A stretch of DNA of 64,000 nucleotides from Bacillota bacterium (GCA_009711825.1 VEMY01000009.1:78283-142282); one strand, 5' to 3'; counted from the stretch's first letter, positions 53,192 to 62,134 are shown. Numbers and translations: made by a program. Notes: generated by a model not told the origin, from the sequence alone.

Positions 53192-53315
53192 GAGTATAAC
53201 ATACAACCGTGTTGCCTTCACTGGCCACACGGTTTTGTTTGTATTGGTCGTCAATAGTTCCTTCTAGTTGCCAAGAGACAGAAATTTAAGTATAATTATG
53301 CTGGAGGTGATTCTT

Positions 53316-53872
53316 TTGTCTGGGTGTGAACCCGAAAAACTCTATACCTACCAAGACTACCTTCAGTTGCCTGAAGAACCAGGCTATCGATATGAAATTC
53401 TTGAAGGGCAGCTGGTGAAAGATCCTGGCCCCTCAACGCTTCACCAGTTTGTTTCTCAGCGCGTCTTTGAGATTATCAAAGCGTACTTTAACCAACAAGA
53501 CTCAGGCGGCCTCGTTTTCTACGCTCCGCTGGATGTGACTTTGGCTGATACAACCGTCGTGCTCTTTATATTTCAAGCGAACAGCGACACATAGTTAAAG
53601 ACACACACATTGATGGTTCACCGATTCTAATTGTAGAGATATTGTCGGCGTCAACAGGAATGAAAGACAAAGTGAGAAAGCTGCAAATCTACCAGAAGGC
53701 CGGTGTTAAGCATTATTGGTTGGTTGATCCGGAGAACCAAAGTTTTAAGGGCTTTGTTTTAGAGGGTAGTTTATATAAACTTGCTGTCTATGGAAAAGCA
53801 ACTGACAGAATTATTCACCCTGTTTTGCCCGGAATGGAGATAGATTTGCAGACCTTATGGCATATGGATTGA
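53316..53872 (+). pseudogene. Uma2-family nuclease with internal deletion
   Basis: TTG 53316 follows GGAGGTGA. The first part (YTYQDYLQLPEEPGYRYEIL, EGQLVKDPGPSTLHQ) and the second, in another frame (RHIVKDTHIDGSPILIVEIL, YQKAGVKHYWLVDPE), belong to one Uma2 PD-(D/E)xK protein. Between them the sequence that should read VxPDxLYISS is shortened, so both the frame and the catalytic PD are lost near 53555. Dead unless the consensus is wrong. Confidence 0.8.
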
Positions 53873-54040
53873 AAGGCTTCGTTTAAATGAGACCTGTGCG
53901 TGCGCGCAGGTTTCTTTGATCGCCCGATGGTGTTGTCGCTTGTAGGCATCCGCACATTTTCAGTATTTCGAGGGAGAAGCACCGATAGCCGGCATAGAAT
54001 GGAGTGAGAAATGTGAGATTTTGAGGAAAGGAGCGTCTCT

Positions 54041-54478
54041 ATGCATCCACGTGTTCCCAAGCACTGCCCGCCTGGTTTTATGGGTCGCTATACTGTTGTC
54101 CCCGGGGATACAATGTTTTTTATCGCCCAACGCTTTGGTGTTTCCCTGGACGCACTGATTGCAGCAAACCCCCATATCCCCAATCCCAACTTGATCTTCC
54201 CCGGTGATGTACTGTGTGTCCCGCAAAAGTTCCCGCCGCCACCACCGCCACCCAAAAAGGATTGTCCCTGTCCCGTAACCCTGTTTGATTTCATTAATCG
54301 CCTGGTCGAAGTCACAACTGAATGCGGTGTCGTAGTTGGAAATCTGGATTTTGTCGGTGAGGATTCAATTATACTCAGCGACCCCAAGACAAAGAGAAAG
54401 ACGATCGTCCTCTGTAGGGAAATATGCTTTGTCCGCGTTTTGAAGCATTTCCGGGAGGAGGGTAATGATGAGTTTTAA
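54041..54478 (+). CDS. LysM protein with C-terminal small beta domain
   Basis: 145 residues. LysM domain (about 15-62: YTVVPGDTMFFIAQRFGVSL, NPNLIFPGDVLCVP), a proline stretch PPPPPPPKK, and a C-terminal domain FINRLVEVTTECGVVVGNLD ending VLCREICFVRV. No signal peptide is seen, which fits spore-coat or cortex LysM proteins. AAAGGAG lies before ATG 54041. The C-terminal domain is repeated as a stand-alone protein in the next, overlapping gene. Confidence 0.85.
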   Translation: MHPRVPKHCPPGFMGRYTVVPGDTMFFIAQRFGVSLDALIAANPHIPNPNLIFPGDVLCVPQKFPPPPPPPKKDCPCPVTLFDFINRLVEVTTECGVVVGNLDFVGEDSIILSDPKTKRKTIVLCREICFVRVLKHFREEGNDEF

Positions 54479-54671
54479 TCGCTGTCAGTGCCCGAAAGGA
54501 TTAGAACAGTTTTTAGACAGAAGGGTAAAAGTGGCTACAAAATGCGGGGACATAACTGGCATTCTCCGCGCTTTTGGCGAAACCTTCCTGGAAGTGCAAG
54601 AAGAGCATCCTAAAACCGTATTGACCATCATCCAGTGTGAAAAGGTTTGTTTTATCACACGAATCGGGTAG
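54465..54671 (+). CDS. Stand-alone copy of the small beta domain
   Basis: 68 residues, start ATG 54465 or 54468 after GGAGGAGG, overlapping the LysM gene by 14 bases. RRVKVATKCGDITGILRAFG and TIIQCEKVCFITRIG align with the C-terminal domain of the LysM protein (V-x-T-x-CG, then C-x-x-x-CF). The pattern suggests an Sm-like or SH3-like barrel. Probably works with or caps the LysM protein, perhaps in the spore coat. Confidence 0.75.
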   Translation: MMSFNRCQCPKGLEQFLDRRVKVATKCGDITGILRAFGETFLEVQEEHPKTVLTIIQCEKVCFITRIG

Positions 54672-54679
54672 CTGTTTTC

Positions 54680-54704
54680 GGACAGGGGGACAGGTTCCTT
54701 GTCC
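54680..54704 (+). repeat. Second copy of the GGACAGGGGGACAGG element
   Basis: GGACAGGGGGACAGGTTCCT plus TGTCC differs by one base from 42507-42531. Small dispersed repeat that can form a hairpin. Confidence 0.6.
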
Positions 54705-54793
54705 AGACAGGCCGCCTATTATACTCCCCAACTGTAAATGTTTGGCAAGGTGGTCCATCTAAAAAAAGAAAATGGTTTTAGTCAGTAATATAG

Positions 54794-54818
54794 TACAGCC
54801 ATCATTTTGATGGCTGTA
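54794..54818. terminator. Inverted repeat before the RDD gene stop
   Basis: TACAGCCATCA, loop TTT, TGATGGCTGTA, between convergent genes. No strong T run on either side. Confidence 0.55.
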
Positions 54819-54824
54819 GCTATA

Positions 54825-55349
54825 TTAGGCTGCATGGTTGACAAAGGTTCCGGCAAACCGGTCGTATACCGACTGGTGTTGACTGTTGAAAGCTATGTGT
54901 ATAACAAACAATAATACAAGCAGCTGGGCGCCGATTGAAAGGAGCATCAGGCCAGTTGAAGGTCCGGCCAGGGTAATCCGAATCACAGCCGTATGGGCCA
55001 GTTGCCAGGGGAGGAACTTGATAAGTGAACGCAGTAGGGAGCGGCCAAAGCTAATGCGCTGCCCCTTGCTGTCTACAACCCGGATCTTCAAGGGCCGTTT
55101 ACCAACGGTGCCCTGATGTTTCGAACTTTCCATGAGTGAAAAGTAGAGAATCAGGGGGAGGATAACAGTGGAAAAGGCCAAGGCATCAAAGGCCAGGGGT
55201 GAGGAGAAGATTGTGGGGTAAATCCGTTCTAGTACGTCAGAGAGCCCGGCCATGTTTACGGCAAAAAAAGCTGCCAGGTAGAGGGCAAAGAGCAGGAGGT
55301 CAATTGCGAACGCGAGCATACGTGGTTTCAGTCCGGCACGGGGGTGCAT
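54825..55349 (-). CDS. RDD-family membrane protein
   Basis: 174 residues, start ATG 55349 with AGGAGG seven bases upstream. RDD signature: RMLAFAIDLLLFALYLAAFF at the start, GTVGKRPLKIRVVDSKGQRI in the middle, SVYDRFAGTFV at the end. Three or four membrane helices. RDD proteins are suspected sodium/proton antiporters or solute channels. It lies 13 bases after the MutS-like gene in the same transcript. Confidence 0.92.
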   Translation of the reverse strand: MHPRAGLKPRMLAFAIDLLLFALYLAAFFAVNMAGLSDVLERIYPTIFSSPLAFDALAFSTVILPLILYFSLMESSKHQGTVGKRPLKIRVVDSKGQRISFGRSLLRSLIKFLPWQLAHTAVIRITLAGPSTGLMLLSIGAQLLVLLFVIHIAFNSQHQSVYDRFAGTFVNHAA

Positions 55350-55362
55350 ACTTGTTCCTCCT

Positions 55363-57087
55363 TCACTGGATAGCCTTATTGGCCTGTTCAATGATCTGCT
55401 TCGGATAACCTAGGTATTCCAGCAGTTTGATGGCATTGCGGGACTTGGCCACCCCTTCTTTAAGGGTAAAGTCAAAGTCCAGGCCGCTCTTGTCGACTTT
55501 GTCGGAGAAGTGATAACACTGGTACTCACCGGGTAGTTCATCAGCCAGGTCCAGGTCGTGGGTAGCGACGATAACCAGGGCGTTTTTGCGCTTGAGGTAG
55601 GCGAGAATTGCCCGGGAGGCCGCCAGCCGCTCCAGGTAATTGGTGCCAGAAAGCAGTTCGTCGATCAGGCAGAGGGCGGGGTAATCCTTATACTCCGGTG
55701 CGATGATTGTGCGCAGTCGTTCCGCTTCGGCGAAGTAGAAGCTCTTGCCTTCAGCGATATTATCGGCCTTGTTTATGGAGGAGATGATTTGCACGAAGCT
55801 CCCCCGGTAACTTGTGGCCAGGGTGGTGCAAATAGTTTGGGCCATCAGGGCATTGATGCCGATGGTGCGTAAAAACGTCGACTTCCCAGACATGTTGGTG
55901 CCAGTGATTAATATACCCTGGTCACTAATTGTAATTGAGTTTGCCACTGGCTTTTCCAGCAGGGGGTGGCGAACGCTTTGTAAGTCGAGCATCTTTTCGC
56001 TTACAAACTTGGGCTCGCTGTATTCAAGCTTGGTGCGGTAAGAAGCCACCGATTGCAAGGCATCGATGGTGCCAATAGCTATATAGCTGCTTTGCAGATG
56101 CTTGACTTGACGATTTATTTCTTCGATTGCGCCATAGAAGCTGCGTACTTCCATGAGGAAGAAAAGTTTTAGGTAGTCATAGATGAAATCAAAGTCGGAA
56201 GCGGTTACTTTATTAAATAACCAACGGGTTTTTTTGATGATTTTCCGTCCGGCCCGGGCAGCTTCCGCCAATTCTTTTTGATACTCTTCGAGGCCGGTTA
56301 CAGAGAGGCCGGCAATGCGTCCTGCCGCCCGGAGCAGCGAGCTTACGGTGGAGATGGCAGGAATCTGGTAGCTGTAAGTTTTGCTAACTTTGTAGTGGAT
56401 GTAGGAGTTGAGGCTGAACATCATCATAATCAGGAAGACACCCCGGGCGCCCCAAATAAATGGGGTGAGGAGGGAGAACAGGGCAGCCAGCGCCAGCAGG
56501 GTATAAACGGGCGCCAGGGCGCTCTTCTGCGGTCGCTTGCCCCAGAGCAGCTGGGTGAGGCTGTTATCCCGGGGGCGCTTAAGCTTTGTGAGCTCGATTT
56601 GCACGCTTTCCCGGAAGGATTGGTCCTGCTGGAAGCGGGTGATGATTTTATTGCGCTTAGCTAATGCTTCCTCTGAGAAGCTTGGTGTTCGCAACAGGTG
56701 GTAGAGGACAGATTCGCCGGGTAAGGTCAACGTGCGGTCAATCAGGGCATAGAAGCTGTCCATGTTTAGATCGTCCCAGGTCTGCTCGTCTATCGTGAAA
56801 CCTGCTTCCTGTTGATATTTGTGCAGGGCGGCGATTTCAGTAATTTCCCGTTTGCGTTGAGATTTGTATCCCCAGGTGTTACGCAGTTCAGCCAGGATGG
56901 CTAATTTTTTGTAGCGGAAATATAACCAGATTGTAACGACTGCAAGCGGTAGGGCAGCCAATGCCCAATATAAAGATGTCGCAAAAACTGCCGCCAGATA
57001 GATGGCGCCAAAGAAAATGAACAGGGTCAGGCCCAGCATGCCTTTGTAGATGCGTTTATGTAACTTGGGATTAATGTGATCAGCCAC
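55363..57087 (-). CDS. Membrane-anchored MutS-like ATPase
   Basis: 574 residues. Two N-terminal membrane helices (about 17-60), a helical region, two more helices (about 213-250), then a MutS lever and ATPase domain with Walker A TGTNMSGKSTFLR, Walker B LCLIDELLSGTN and THDLDLA. It lacks the mismatch-binding domains, so it is not a mismatch-repair MutS. GTG 57087 lies eight bases after AGGAGG. Such MutS-like membrane proteins occur in many Bacillota and Bacteroidota without a known role. Confidence 0.88.
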   Translation of the reverse strand: MADHINPKLHKRIYKGMLGLTLFIFFGAIYLAAVFATSLYWALAALPLAVVTIWLYFRYKKLAILAELRNTWGYKSQRKREITEIAALHKYQQEAGFTIDEQTWDDLNMDSFYALIDRTLTLPGESVLYHLLRTPSFSEEALAKRNKIITRFQQDQSFRESVQIELTKLKRPRDNSLTQLLWGKRPQKSALAPVYTLLALAALFSLLTPFIWGARGVFLIMMMFSLNSYIHYKVSKTYSYQIPAISTVSSLLRAAGRIAGLSVTGLEEYQKELAEAARAGRKIIKKTRWLFNKVTASDFDFIYDYLKLFFLMEVRSFYGAIEEINRQVKHLQSSYIAIGTIDALQSVASYRTKLEYSEPKFVSEKMLDLQSVRHPLLEKPVANSITISDQGILITGTNMSGKSTFLRTIGINALMAQTICTTLATSYRGSFVQIISSINKADNIAEGKSFYFAEAERLRTIIAPEYKDYPALCLIDELLSGTNYLERLAASRAILAYLKRKNALVIVATHDLDLADELPGEYQCYHFSDKVDKSGLDFDFTLKEGVAKSRNAIKLLEYLGYPKQIIEQANKAIQ

Positions 57088-57273
57088 GGAGAAAACCTCC
57101 TGTTAAAAAACTGTGTATATTTTAACATAATTTCCGGATTTGGATGGCTATCATGTTAAATTTCCCTAACAACTTCACCGTCGGCAGGTTTTTGTCAGGA
57201 GGCCAGAGAAGTATATTTTCAGACTTGCAATCAGCTTTAAGAGGTATAATGTATCACGGGAAGGGGAACTAAA

Positions 57274-58167
57274 ATGACTTTGGATCTTTCCAAAATGTCC
57301 ACTGAGCTGCGAAACAGCCACACAATGGATCTGGACACAATGTCTATACATGATGCGTTGAAAGTGATGAATGAGGAAGACGCTAGGGTGGCGGATGCTG
57401 TGGGGCAGGCATTGCCCCAAATTGAACGCGCGGTAAAAGCGGTGATTAAAGCGTTCAAGGCCGGCGGGCGCCTGATTTATGTGGGCGCCGGAACCAGCGG
57501 TCGGTTGGGGCTGATGGACGCCGCCGAATGTCCGCCCACCTTCGGCACCGATCCAGGTATGGTGGTGGCGCTCTTGGCCGGTGGCGATAAAGCGTTTACC
57601 CAGGCAGTTGAAGGCGCCGAGGACAGCGCTGCCATGGGCGCCGAGGATTTGAAGGCCATCAATCTCCAGGCCAAAGATGTTGTGATTGGTATCGCCGCCA
57701 GCGGACGTACGCCCTATGTGCTGGGGGCTCTGAACTATGCCCGGGAGGTGGGGTGCACCACTGCCGCCATTGCCTGCAATCATGGTTCAGCTGTCGGCGC
57801 TGCCGCCGATATTGCCATCGAAGTAGTGCCCGGGCCGGAGGTGCTCACCGGCTCCACCCGCCTGAAGGCCGGGACTGCGCAAAAGCAGACCCTGAACATG
57901 ATCTCCACAATGTCGATGGTGGGGATCGGCAAGGTGTATCAAAACCTGATGGTTGATGTCAGGCGAACCAATGAGAAGTTGGAGAAAAGGGCGCTAAACA
58001 TTATTGTCAATGCCACCGAATGCGACTGGGATACGGCGTCCCGGAAGCTGCAAGAAGCAGATGGCAGTGTCAAGTTTGCCATCACCATGATCTTGCTAAA
58101 CTGTGATCTGGCAACTGCCCGGTCCCGTTTGGAGGCGGCCGGGGGCCATATCCGCAAAGCACTTTAA
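57274..58167 (+). CDS. murQ: N-acetylmuramic acid 6-phosphate etherase
   Basis: 297 residues, start ATG 57274 after GGAAGGGG. SIS-fold etherase with LIYVGAGTSGRLGLMDAAEC then PPTFGTD, and a C-terminal helical part with ATECDWDTASRKLQEADGSV. MurQ removes the lactyl ether of MurNAc-6P to give GlcNAc-6P, the step expected after the MupG-like enzyme at 18219. It is followed by a glucose-type EIIA, so the pair forms a small amino-sugar unit. Confidence 0.95.
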   Translation: MTLDLSKMSTELRNSHTMDLDTMSIHDALKVMNEEDARVADAVGQALPQIERAVKAVIKAFKAGGRLIYVGAGTSGRLGLMDAAECPPTFGTDPGMVVALLAGGDKAFTQAVEGAEDSAAMGAEDLKAINLQAKDVVIGIAASGRTPYVLGALNYAREVGCTTAAIACNHGSAVGAAADIAIEVVPGPEVLTGSTRLKAGTAQKQTLNMISTMSMVGIGKVYQNLMVDVRRTNEKLEKRALNIIVNATECDWDTASRKLQEADGSVKFAITMILLNCDLATARSRLEAAGGHIRKAL

Positions 58168-58232
58168 GCTTCGCAGAATTTAATCAATCTAATCGCCGGA
58201 GTCCAATTATACTATTTTGTAGGGGTGAAAGA

Positions 58233-58754
58233 ATGAACAATTATGAACAGCATACTTCCAACCGGCAAACCCCAAATCTAGGCAGCGATGTCCTGCAGTT
58301 GATGGCGCCCTTGGATGGAGATGTTGTATCACTGACCGATTTTCCCGACCATATCTTTGCCAGCGGCATGCTGGGAGTGGGCATTGGCTTTATGCCCACA
58401 GGCAATTTGTTGGTGGCGCCTGCGGCCGGCAAGATTCACAAAGTTTTGCCCGGCAACCACGCTTTGGTGTTGCGCACCTGGGAAGGGCTGGATTTATTGT
58501 TGCACCTGGGCCTTGACACCGTGGACATGGACGGCGCCGGCTTTGAGCCGCTTTGCGCCGAAGGCCAGGAGGTGGAGTCCGGCCAGCCTCTGATTCGCTT
58601 TGACAGTGAGACGATTCTTGCCGCCGGAAAGCATATGCACACTGCGTTGATTGTTACGAATAAAGAAGCGGTAGCTGAGTATAAGGTGCTCGCTACCGGC
58701 ACAGTGGAACTTGGCGTGACGCCTGTTTTAAGTTTCCGGATACAAAAGCAATAA
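58233..58754 (+). CDS. PTS EIIA, glucose type, second copy
   Basis: 173 residues. His76 (NHALVL) and His91 (LLLHLGLDTV) have the standard spacing of 15. ATG 58233 follows AGGGGTGA. Functionally equivalent to the EIIA at 19346 but only moderately similar. Its link to murQ suggests that it energises a MurNAc-type EIIBC, perhaps the one at 16811. Confidence 0.93.
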   Translation: MNNYEQHTSNRQTPNLGSDVLQLMAPLDGDVVSLTDFPDHIFASGMLGVGIGFMPTGNLLVAPAAGKIHKVLPGNHALVLRTWEGLDLLLHLGLDTVDMDGAGFEPLCAEGQEVESGQPLIRFDSETILAAGKHMHTALIVTNKEAVAEYKVLATGTVELGVTPVLSFRIQKQ

Positions 58755-58764
58755 TTCCACACCG

Positions 58765-58792
58765 AAAACCCGCCTGCTTTCAGGCGGGTTTT
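58765..58792 (+). terminator. Rho-independent terminator after murQ-EIIA
   Basis: AAAACCCGCCTG, loop CTTT, CAGGCGGGTTTT. It overlaps the 3' end of the convergent nucleotidyltransferase gene. Confidence 0.88.
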
Positions 58793-59091
58793 GTGTATAG
58801 TGGTTTGGCGTATTTGTCAATATGCTCTTTAAGTGACGGGGATGTAAGTTGTTCATAGTGTATGACATCAAAGTGATAGGGTAAAGGCAGTTCTTCATTC
58901 AACAAGATTTTTAATTTGTCAACGGTGGCCTCTCGGATGTTGGCACCATAGATGACAAGGTCTATGTCCGAGCCATTTTTGTGATTACCGATTGTCCTGC
59001 TGCCAAAGACAGCGGCCTCTTCAATATCTCCGAACAGTGCTAACGTATCGATTATAGTGGCAAGGCTTCTTTTCGGAACTCCGAAACTCAT
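58780..59091 (-). CDS. Minimal nucleotidyltransferase (MNT)
   Basis: 103 residues with the nucleotidyltransferase motif AAVFGSRTIGNHKNGSDIDL (GS then DxD-like SDID). Start ATG 59091. MNT proteins are usually the antitoxin of a HEPN-MNT pair and add AMP or a nucleotide to the HEPN toxin. Upstream only a C-terminal fragment of a possible partner remains (59102). Confidence 0.88.
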   Translation of the reverse strand: MSFGVPKRSLATIIDTLALFGDIEEAAVFGSRTIGNHKNGSDIDLVIYGANIREATVDKLKILLNEELPLPYHFDVIHYEQLTSPSLKEHIDKYAKPLYTKPA

Positions 59092-59101
59092 AGCTTAGAC
59101 C

Positions 59102-59190
59102 TTAATTCCAGATAAACTTGTCTGCTTGGTATTCTTCACTGATTTTTGCAATAGCTTCCATAAACCTGTTTTCATCGTAGTTGAGAGCAG
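59102..59190 (-). pseudogene. 3' fragment of a small gene, perhaps the HEPN partner
   Basis: Open minus-strand tail reading LNYDENRFMEAIAKISEEYQ and ADKFIWN, stopping eleven bases before the MNT start. The upstream part is missing; the sequence passes directly into the ABC ATPase fragment. Position suggests a HEPN-type or substrate-binding partner, but the remnant is too short to prove it. Confidence 0.4.
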
Positions 59191-60075
59191 CGGGTTAAAC
59201 AAACAGTTTGGCAGTGTGCGTGCTGTCAATAATCTGTCCTTTACGATTGAAGGTGAGAAGATAACCGGTCTGATCGGGCCCAATGGCGCTGATAAAACTA
59301 CGCTCCTTAAGATGATGGCGGGATATTTGCTACCTACCGCAGGGGATTTGCAGGTCCTTGGTGAGGTGCCATTTAATAGCCTGAATGTCGCAGCAAACAT
59401 GGTTTTTGTTGACGATAACATGACCTTCCCCGCCAGCCTCTCAGCACTGCTGAGCTTCTGACAGCCGCCGGTGGATTTTACGCCAATTGGGATGCGGGGC
59501 TGGCCGAGCGCTTGTTTGAGTATTTCGAGTTGAATCCAAACCAGTCTCATCAGAGGCTATCCAAGGGCAAGAAGAGTACATTTAACATGATTATTGGCAT
59601 TGCTGCCCGTTGCCCCCTGACAGTTTTCGATGAACCAACCACGGGCATGGATGCAGCGGTGCGCAGGGATTTCTATCGGGCCTTGCTCAATGACTATTTG
59701 CAGCATCCCCGGACGATAATTCTATCCAGTCATCTGCTGGGGGAGATAGAGAATCTGTTAGAGGACGTTCTACTGATTGACAAGGGCAGCAAACTTCTGC
59801 ATATGTCGGTGGCAGACCTCAAAGAATATGCAGTCGGCCTCCGTGGTCACCCCGATATAATTGCCCGGTTTGCAAAAGACAAAGAACTTCTCCATCGGGA
59901 GCGTTTCGGCAAGGACGGTCAATATGCTGTTGTTGAGAATCAGTTTTCGGCCAGTGATGTCCAGGCTGCCCGCGGGGCAGGTCTGGAAGTGCTGCCGGTG
60001 AACGCAGCAGATTTATGTATTTATCTGACCAGCAGGGGCAAAGGAGGGATCGACGATGTATTCAACCAGGACTAA
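59180..60075 (+). pseudogene. ABC transporter ATPase, broken and with altered Walker A
   Basis: An ATPase without a start codon of its own (GLNKQFGSVRAVNNLSFTIE from about 59190). A frameshift near 59430-59445 switches to a frame that continues LLTAAGGFYANWDAGLAERL, with Walker B LTVFDEPTTGMD and SSHLL. The Walker A reads GPNGADKTT, where the second conserved Gly is Asp, which should impair ATP binding. The signature region reads RLSKGKKST. It overlaps the permease by 20 bases. Three independent defects argue for decay. Confidence 0.82.
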
Positions 60076-60805
60076 TCTCTGGTCCGTTGTTAAAAGACAG
60101 TTGGTTTTTAAGCTAAAGGCCAATAGCGGCATGTTCATTACAATGATGGTTGTCCAGGCAATTGCTCTCTTCTTTCTCTTTAGCGGCATGAGCGGTACCA
60201 GTAGCTCCAGCACTGGTCAGCTTCAAATAACCATCAGGGTGTTTTCTGGTTCAGGGTTGATTGCTTTTACGCTGATCTGGGCGGCGATTATTGCCTTTGC
60301 CCTCACAACTGAAATTAGTCGCAATAGTGATTTTGCCTTTGTGTCCAATCGCTTGAGCAGTAATTTCGCCAATGTTTGCTTTTTGGCCTTGGCCAGCGTA
60401 CTTGCCGGTTTTACCGCGGTGCTGGGCAGCATTTTGCTCCGGAACTTAATTTATGTGTCGGTTGGAGTGGAGCATATTATTGCCAATAATTTCTATCTCG
60501 GCCCCGGTGAGCTCTTGACGGGCCTGGTGGCGACTGTGTTCTACATGTTTGTGGTTAGCGCTCTTGGCTACATGTTCGGCGCCCTGGTCCAACTGTTTAA
60601 GCCCCTGGTGGTGATTCTGCCAGCGGTTTTGCTGGGGAGCTTAATCATGGAAGCTCGTACTGAATTCAGGTTTTTGCTCAGGATGGTTGATTTTTTGATT
60701 ACCGAATCGGCGTTGCTGGTCTTCGTCTTAAAAGCCCTGGTTGTGGCTATCCTGATGTTTGGTGCGGCTGCCCTGATTACCAACAAACTAGAGGTGCGGC
60801 GATGA
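60056..60805 (+). CDS. ABC-2-type permease subunit
   Basis: 249 residues with six membrane helices. ATG 60056 has AAAGGAGGG upstream and lies inside the end of the ATPase fragment. It would need an ATPase partner, and its own is broken. It may therefore be on the way to becoming a pseudogene, although its frame is intact. Confidence 0.75.
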   Translation: MYSTRTNLWSVVKRQLVFKLKANSGMFITMMVVQAIALFFLFSGMSGTSSSSTGQLQITIRVFSGSGLIAFTLIWAAIIAFALTTEISRNSDFAFVSNRLSSNFANVCFLALASVLAGFTAVLGSILLRNLIYVSVGVEHIIANNFYLGPGELLTGLVATVFYMFVVSALGYMFGALVQLFKPLVVILPAVLLGSLIMEARTEFRFLLRMVDFLITESALLVFVLKALVVAILMFGAAALITNKLEVRR

Positions 60806-60836
60806 GGCCGCGGGGAAAATGTCTTTTGATTAGGAG

Positions 60837-61437
60837 GTGGCTGCGAAGCGCTTCAAGCTTGTAAAATCCGTTGTGCTGGCCTATTGCGTGTTTTTAACCG
60901 TATCCTTGGCTGCGTTTTATCTGCTGTCCGAATACCCTGAGCGAGATGCCGCCAGCGGCGATACTCGGAGCGAGTGGTCCTTTGAGTCCAGGGAGGGATG
61001 GCAAGACCAGTTTGCGGGGATTCACGTGCGGGAACAGTGGCAATTTGCTCCCCCGGGGGGAAGCCTGGTGATTACCGCCACCGAGCCGCTATCCGGCCTT
61101 TGGGTGCTGGTGGAGCGCACGGATGGCGATAAAGTAGAGGTTATCGAATATGGAGTTGCCCCGCAGTTTGCCGATTTAATCAGATCTTATGCGGTAGAAC
61201 TGCGGGATGAACAGCTGGTAATCACGCCGCCACCGTTTTATGAAGTGGAGCTGGCGTCGTTTTCCAGAGATTTCACCGAGGTGCAGTTTTTCAAAGGCGA
61301 TGACCCGGGCCCGGATTACGGCGGCGGGCATAGCTGTCAATCTTTTGTTCAATCGGCAGATTATGTTGCTCAACGTGCCACGGAATATCGAAATGGAGTT
61401 TGTTGAAAAGAATATACACCCAATTAGCGTATGGGAC
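60837..61437 (+). pseudogene. Membrane-anchored protein, C-terminal frameshift
   Basis: The frame from GTG 60837 has one N-terminal helix (VVLAYCVFLTVSLAAFYLLS) and an outer beta-rich domain (GGSLVITATEPLSGLWVLVE). Near 61330 it changes to frame-shifted sequence, while the neighbouring frame continues well (VNLLFNRQIMLLNVPRNIEM, EFVEKNIHPISVWD) to 61437. The GTG overlaps its own GGAGG, so the start is doubtful. Unknown family; follows the permease as a third operon member. Confidence 0.55.
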
Positions 61438-61448
61438 TAACCAGAAAC

Positions 61449-61478
61449 CGTCTGTTTAAAGCGAACAGACGTTTTTTT
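61449..61478 (+). terminator. Rho-independent terminator
   Basis: CGTCTGTT / AACAGACG with a seven-base loop and T7. Confidence 0.88.
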
Positions 61479-61651
61479 ATAAAAATACTTATTGGCTAAA
61501 TGCCAAAGCTAAACTTCCACGACAAAGAGGTGGGAACGGTGATTTTTCGCACTGCTTTAGCTATTTATACCAACTAAACTGGGAGTGGATGAACTTGCCC
61601 ATCATACCATGTGGGGGTATAATGGGCGTATATTGAATTGGAGGCGGTAGT

Positions 61652-62134
61652 GTGTACAATATTGCAGTATATGTACTTGCCTTGGTGCTATTGGCCGTGT
61701 CCTGGCATAAAAACAAACAGAAAACGAAACTGGTGTTTAAAAAAGCCGGCAAATCGTTCATGAATATCCTGCCGGAGATGCTGTCGATCATTATCTTTAT
61801 CGGAGTGGTTTTGGCTGTGATGGATGCAGAGACCATTTCCAGTCTAGTGGGCGCTGAATCTGGCGTGTTGGGACTCGTGCTCAGTGCTGTTGTCGGGGCG
61901 ATTACCTTGATTCCTGCCTTCATTGCCTTTCCCACCGCAGCAATGCTTTTGGAGGGCGGTGCAGGTACTTTGCAGATTGCCGTCTTTATCTCAACCTTGA
62001 TGATGGTAGGAGTGGCAACGGCACCCCTGGAGATTCGCTATTTTGGCCGTCGGTTTACTCTGGTGCGTAACGGACTTGCCTTTGCTTTTTCCTTCGTTAT
62101 CGCATATTTCGTCTATTGGGTGGTGGGAGTATGA
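61652..62134 (+). CDS. Half-size permease (nucleoside-recognition/COG0701-like), subunit 1
   Basis: 160 residues, about five membrane helices, start GTG 61652 after GGAGGCGG. Conserved loop IPAFIAFPTAAMLLEGGAGT. Its partner overlaps by four bases. Together the two match the size of a full-length two-repeat permease. Proposed role: transport or export of an unknown small molecule. Confidence 0.72.
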   Translation: MYNIAVYVLALVLLAVSWHKNKQKTKLVFKKAGKSFMNILPEMLSIIIFIGVVLAVMDAETISSLVGAESGVLGLVLSAVVGAITLIPAFIAFPTAAMLLEGGAGTLQIAVFISTLMMVGVATAPLEIRYFGRRFTLVRNGLAFAFSFVIAYFVYWVVGV

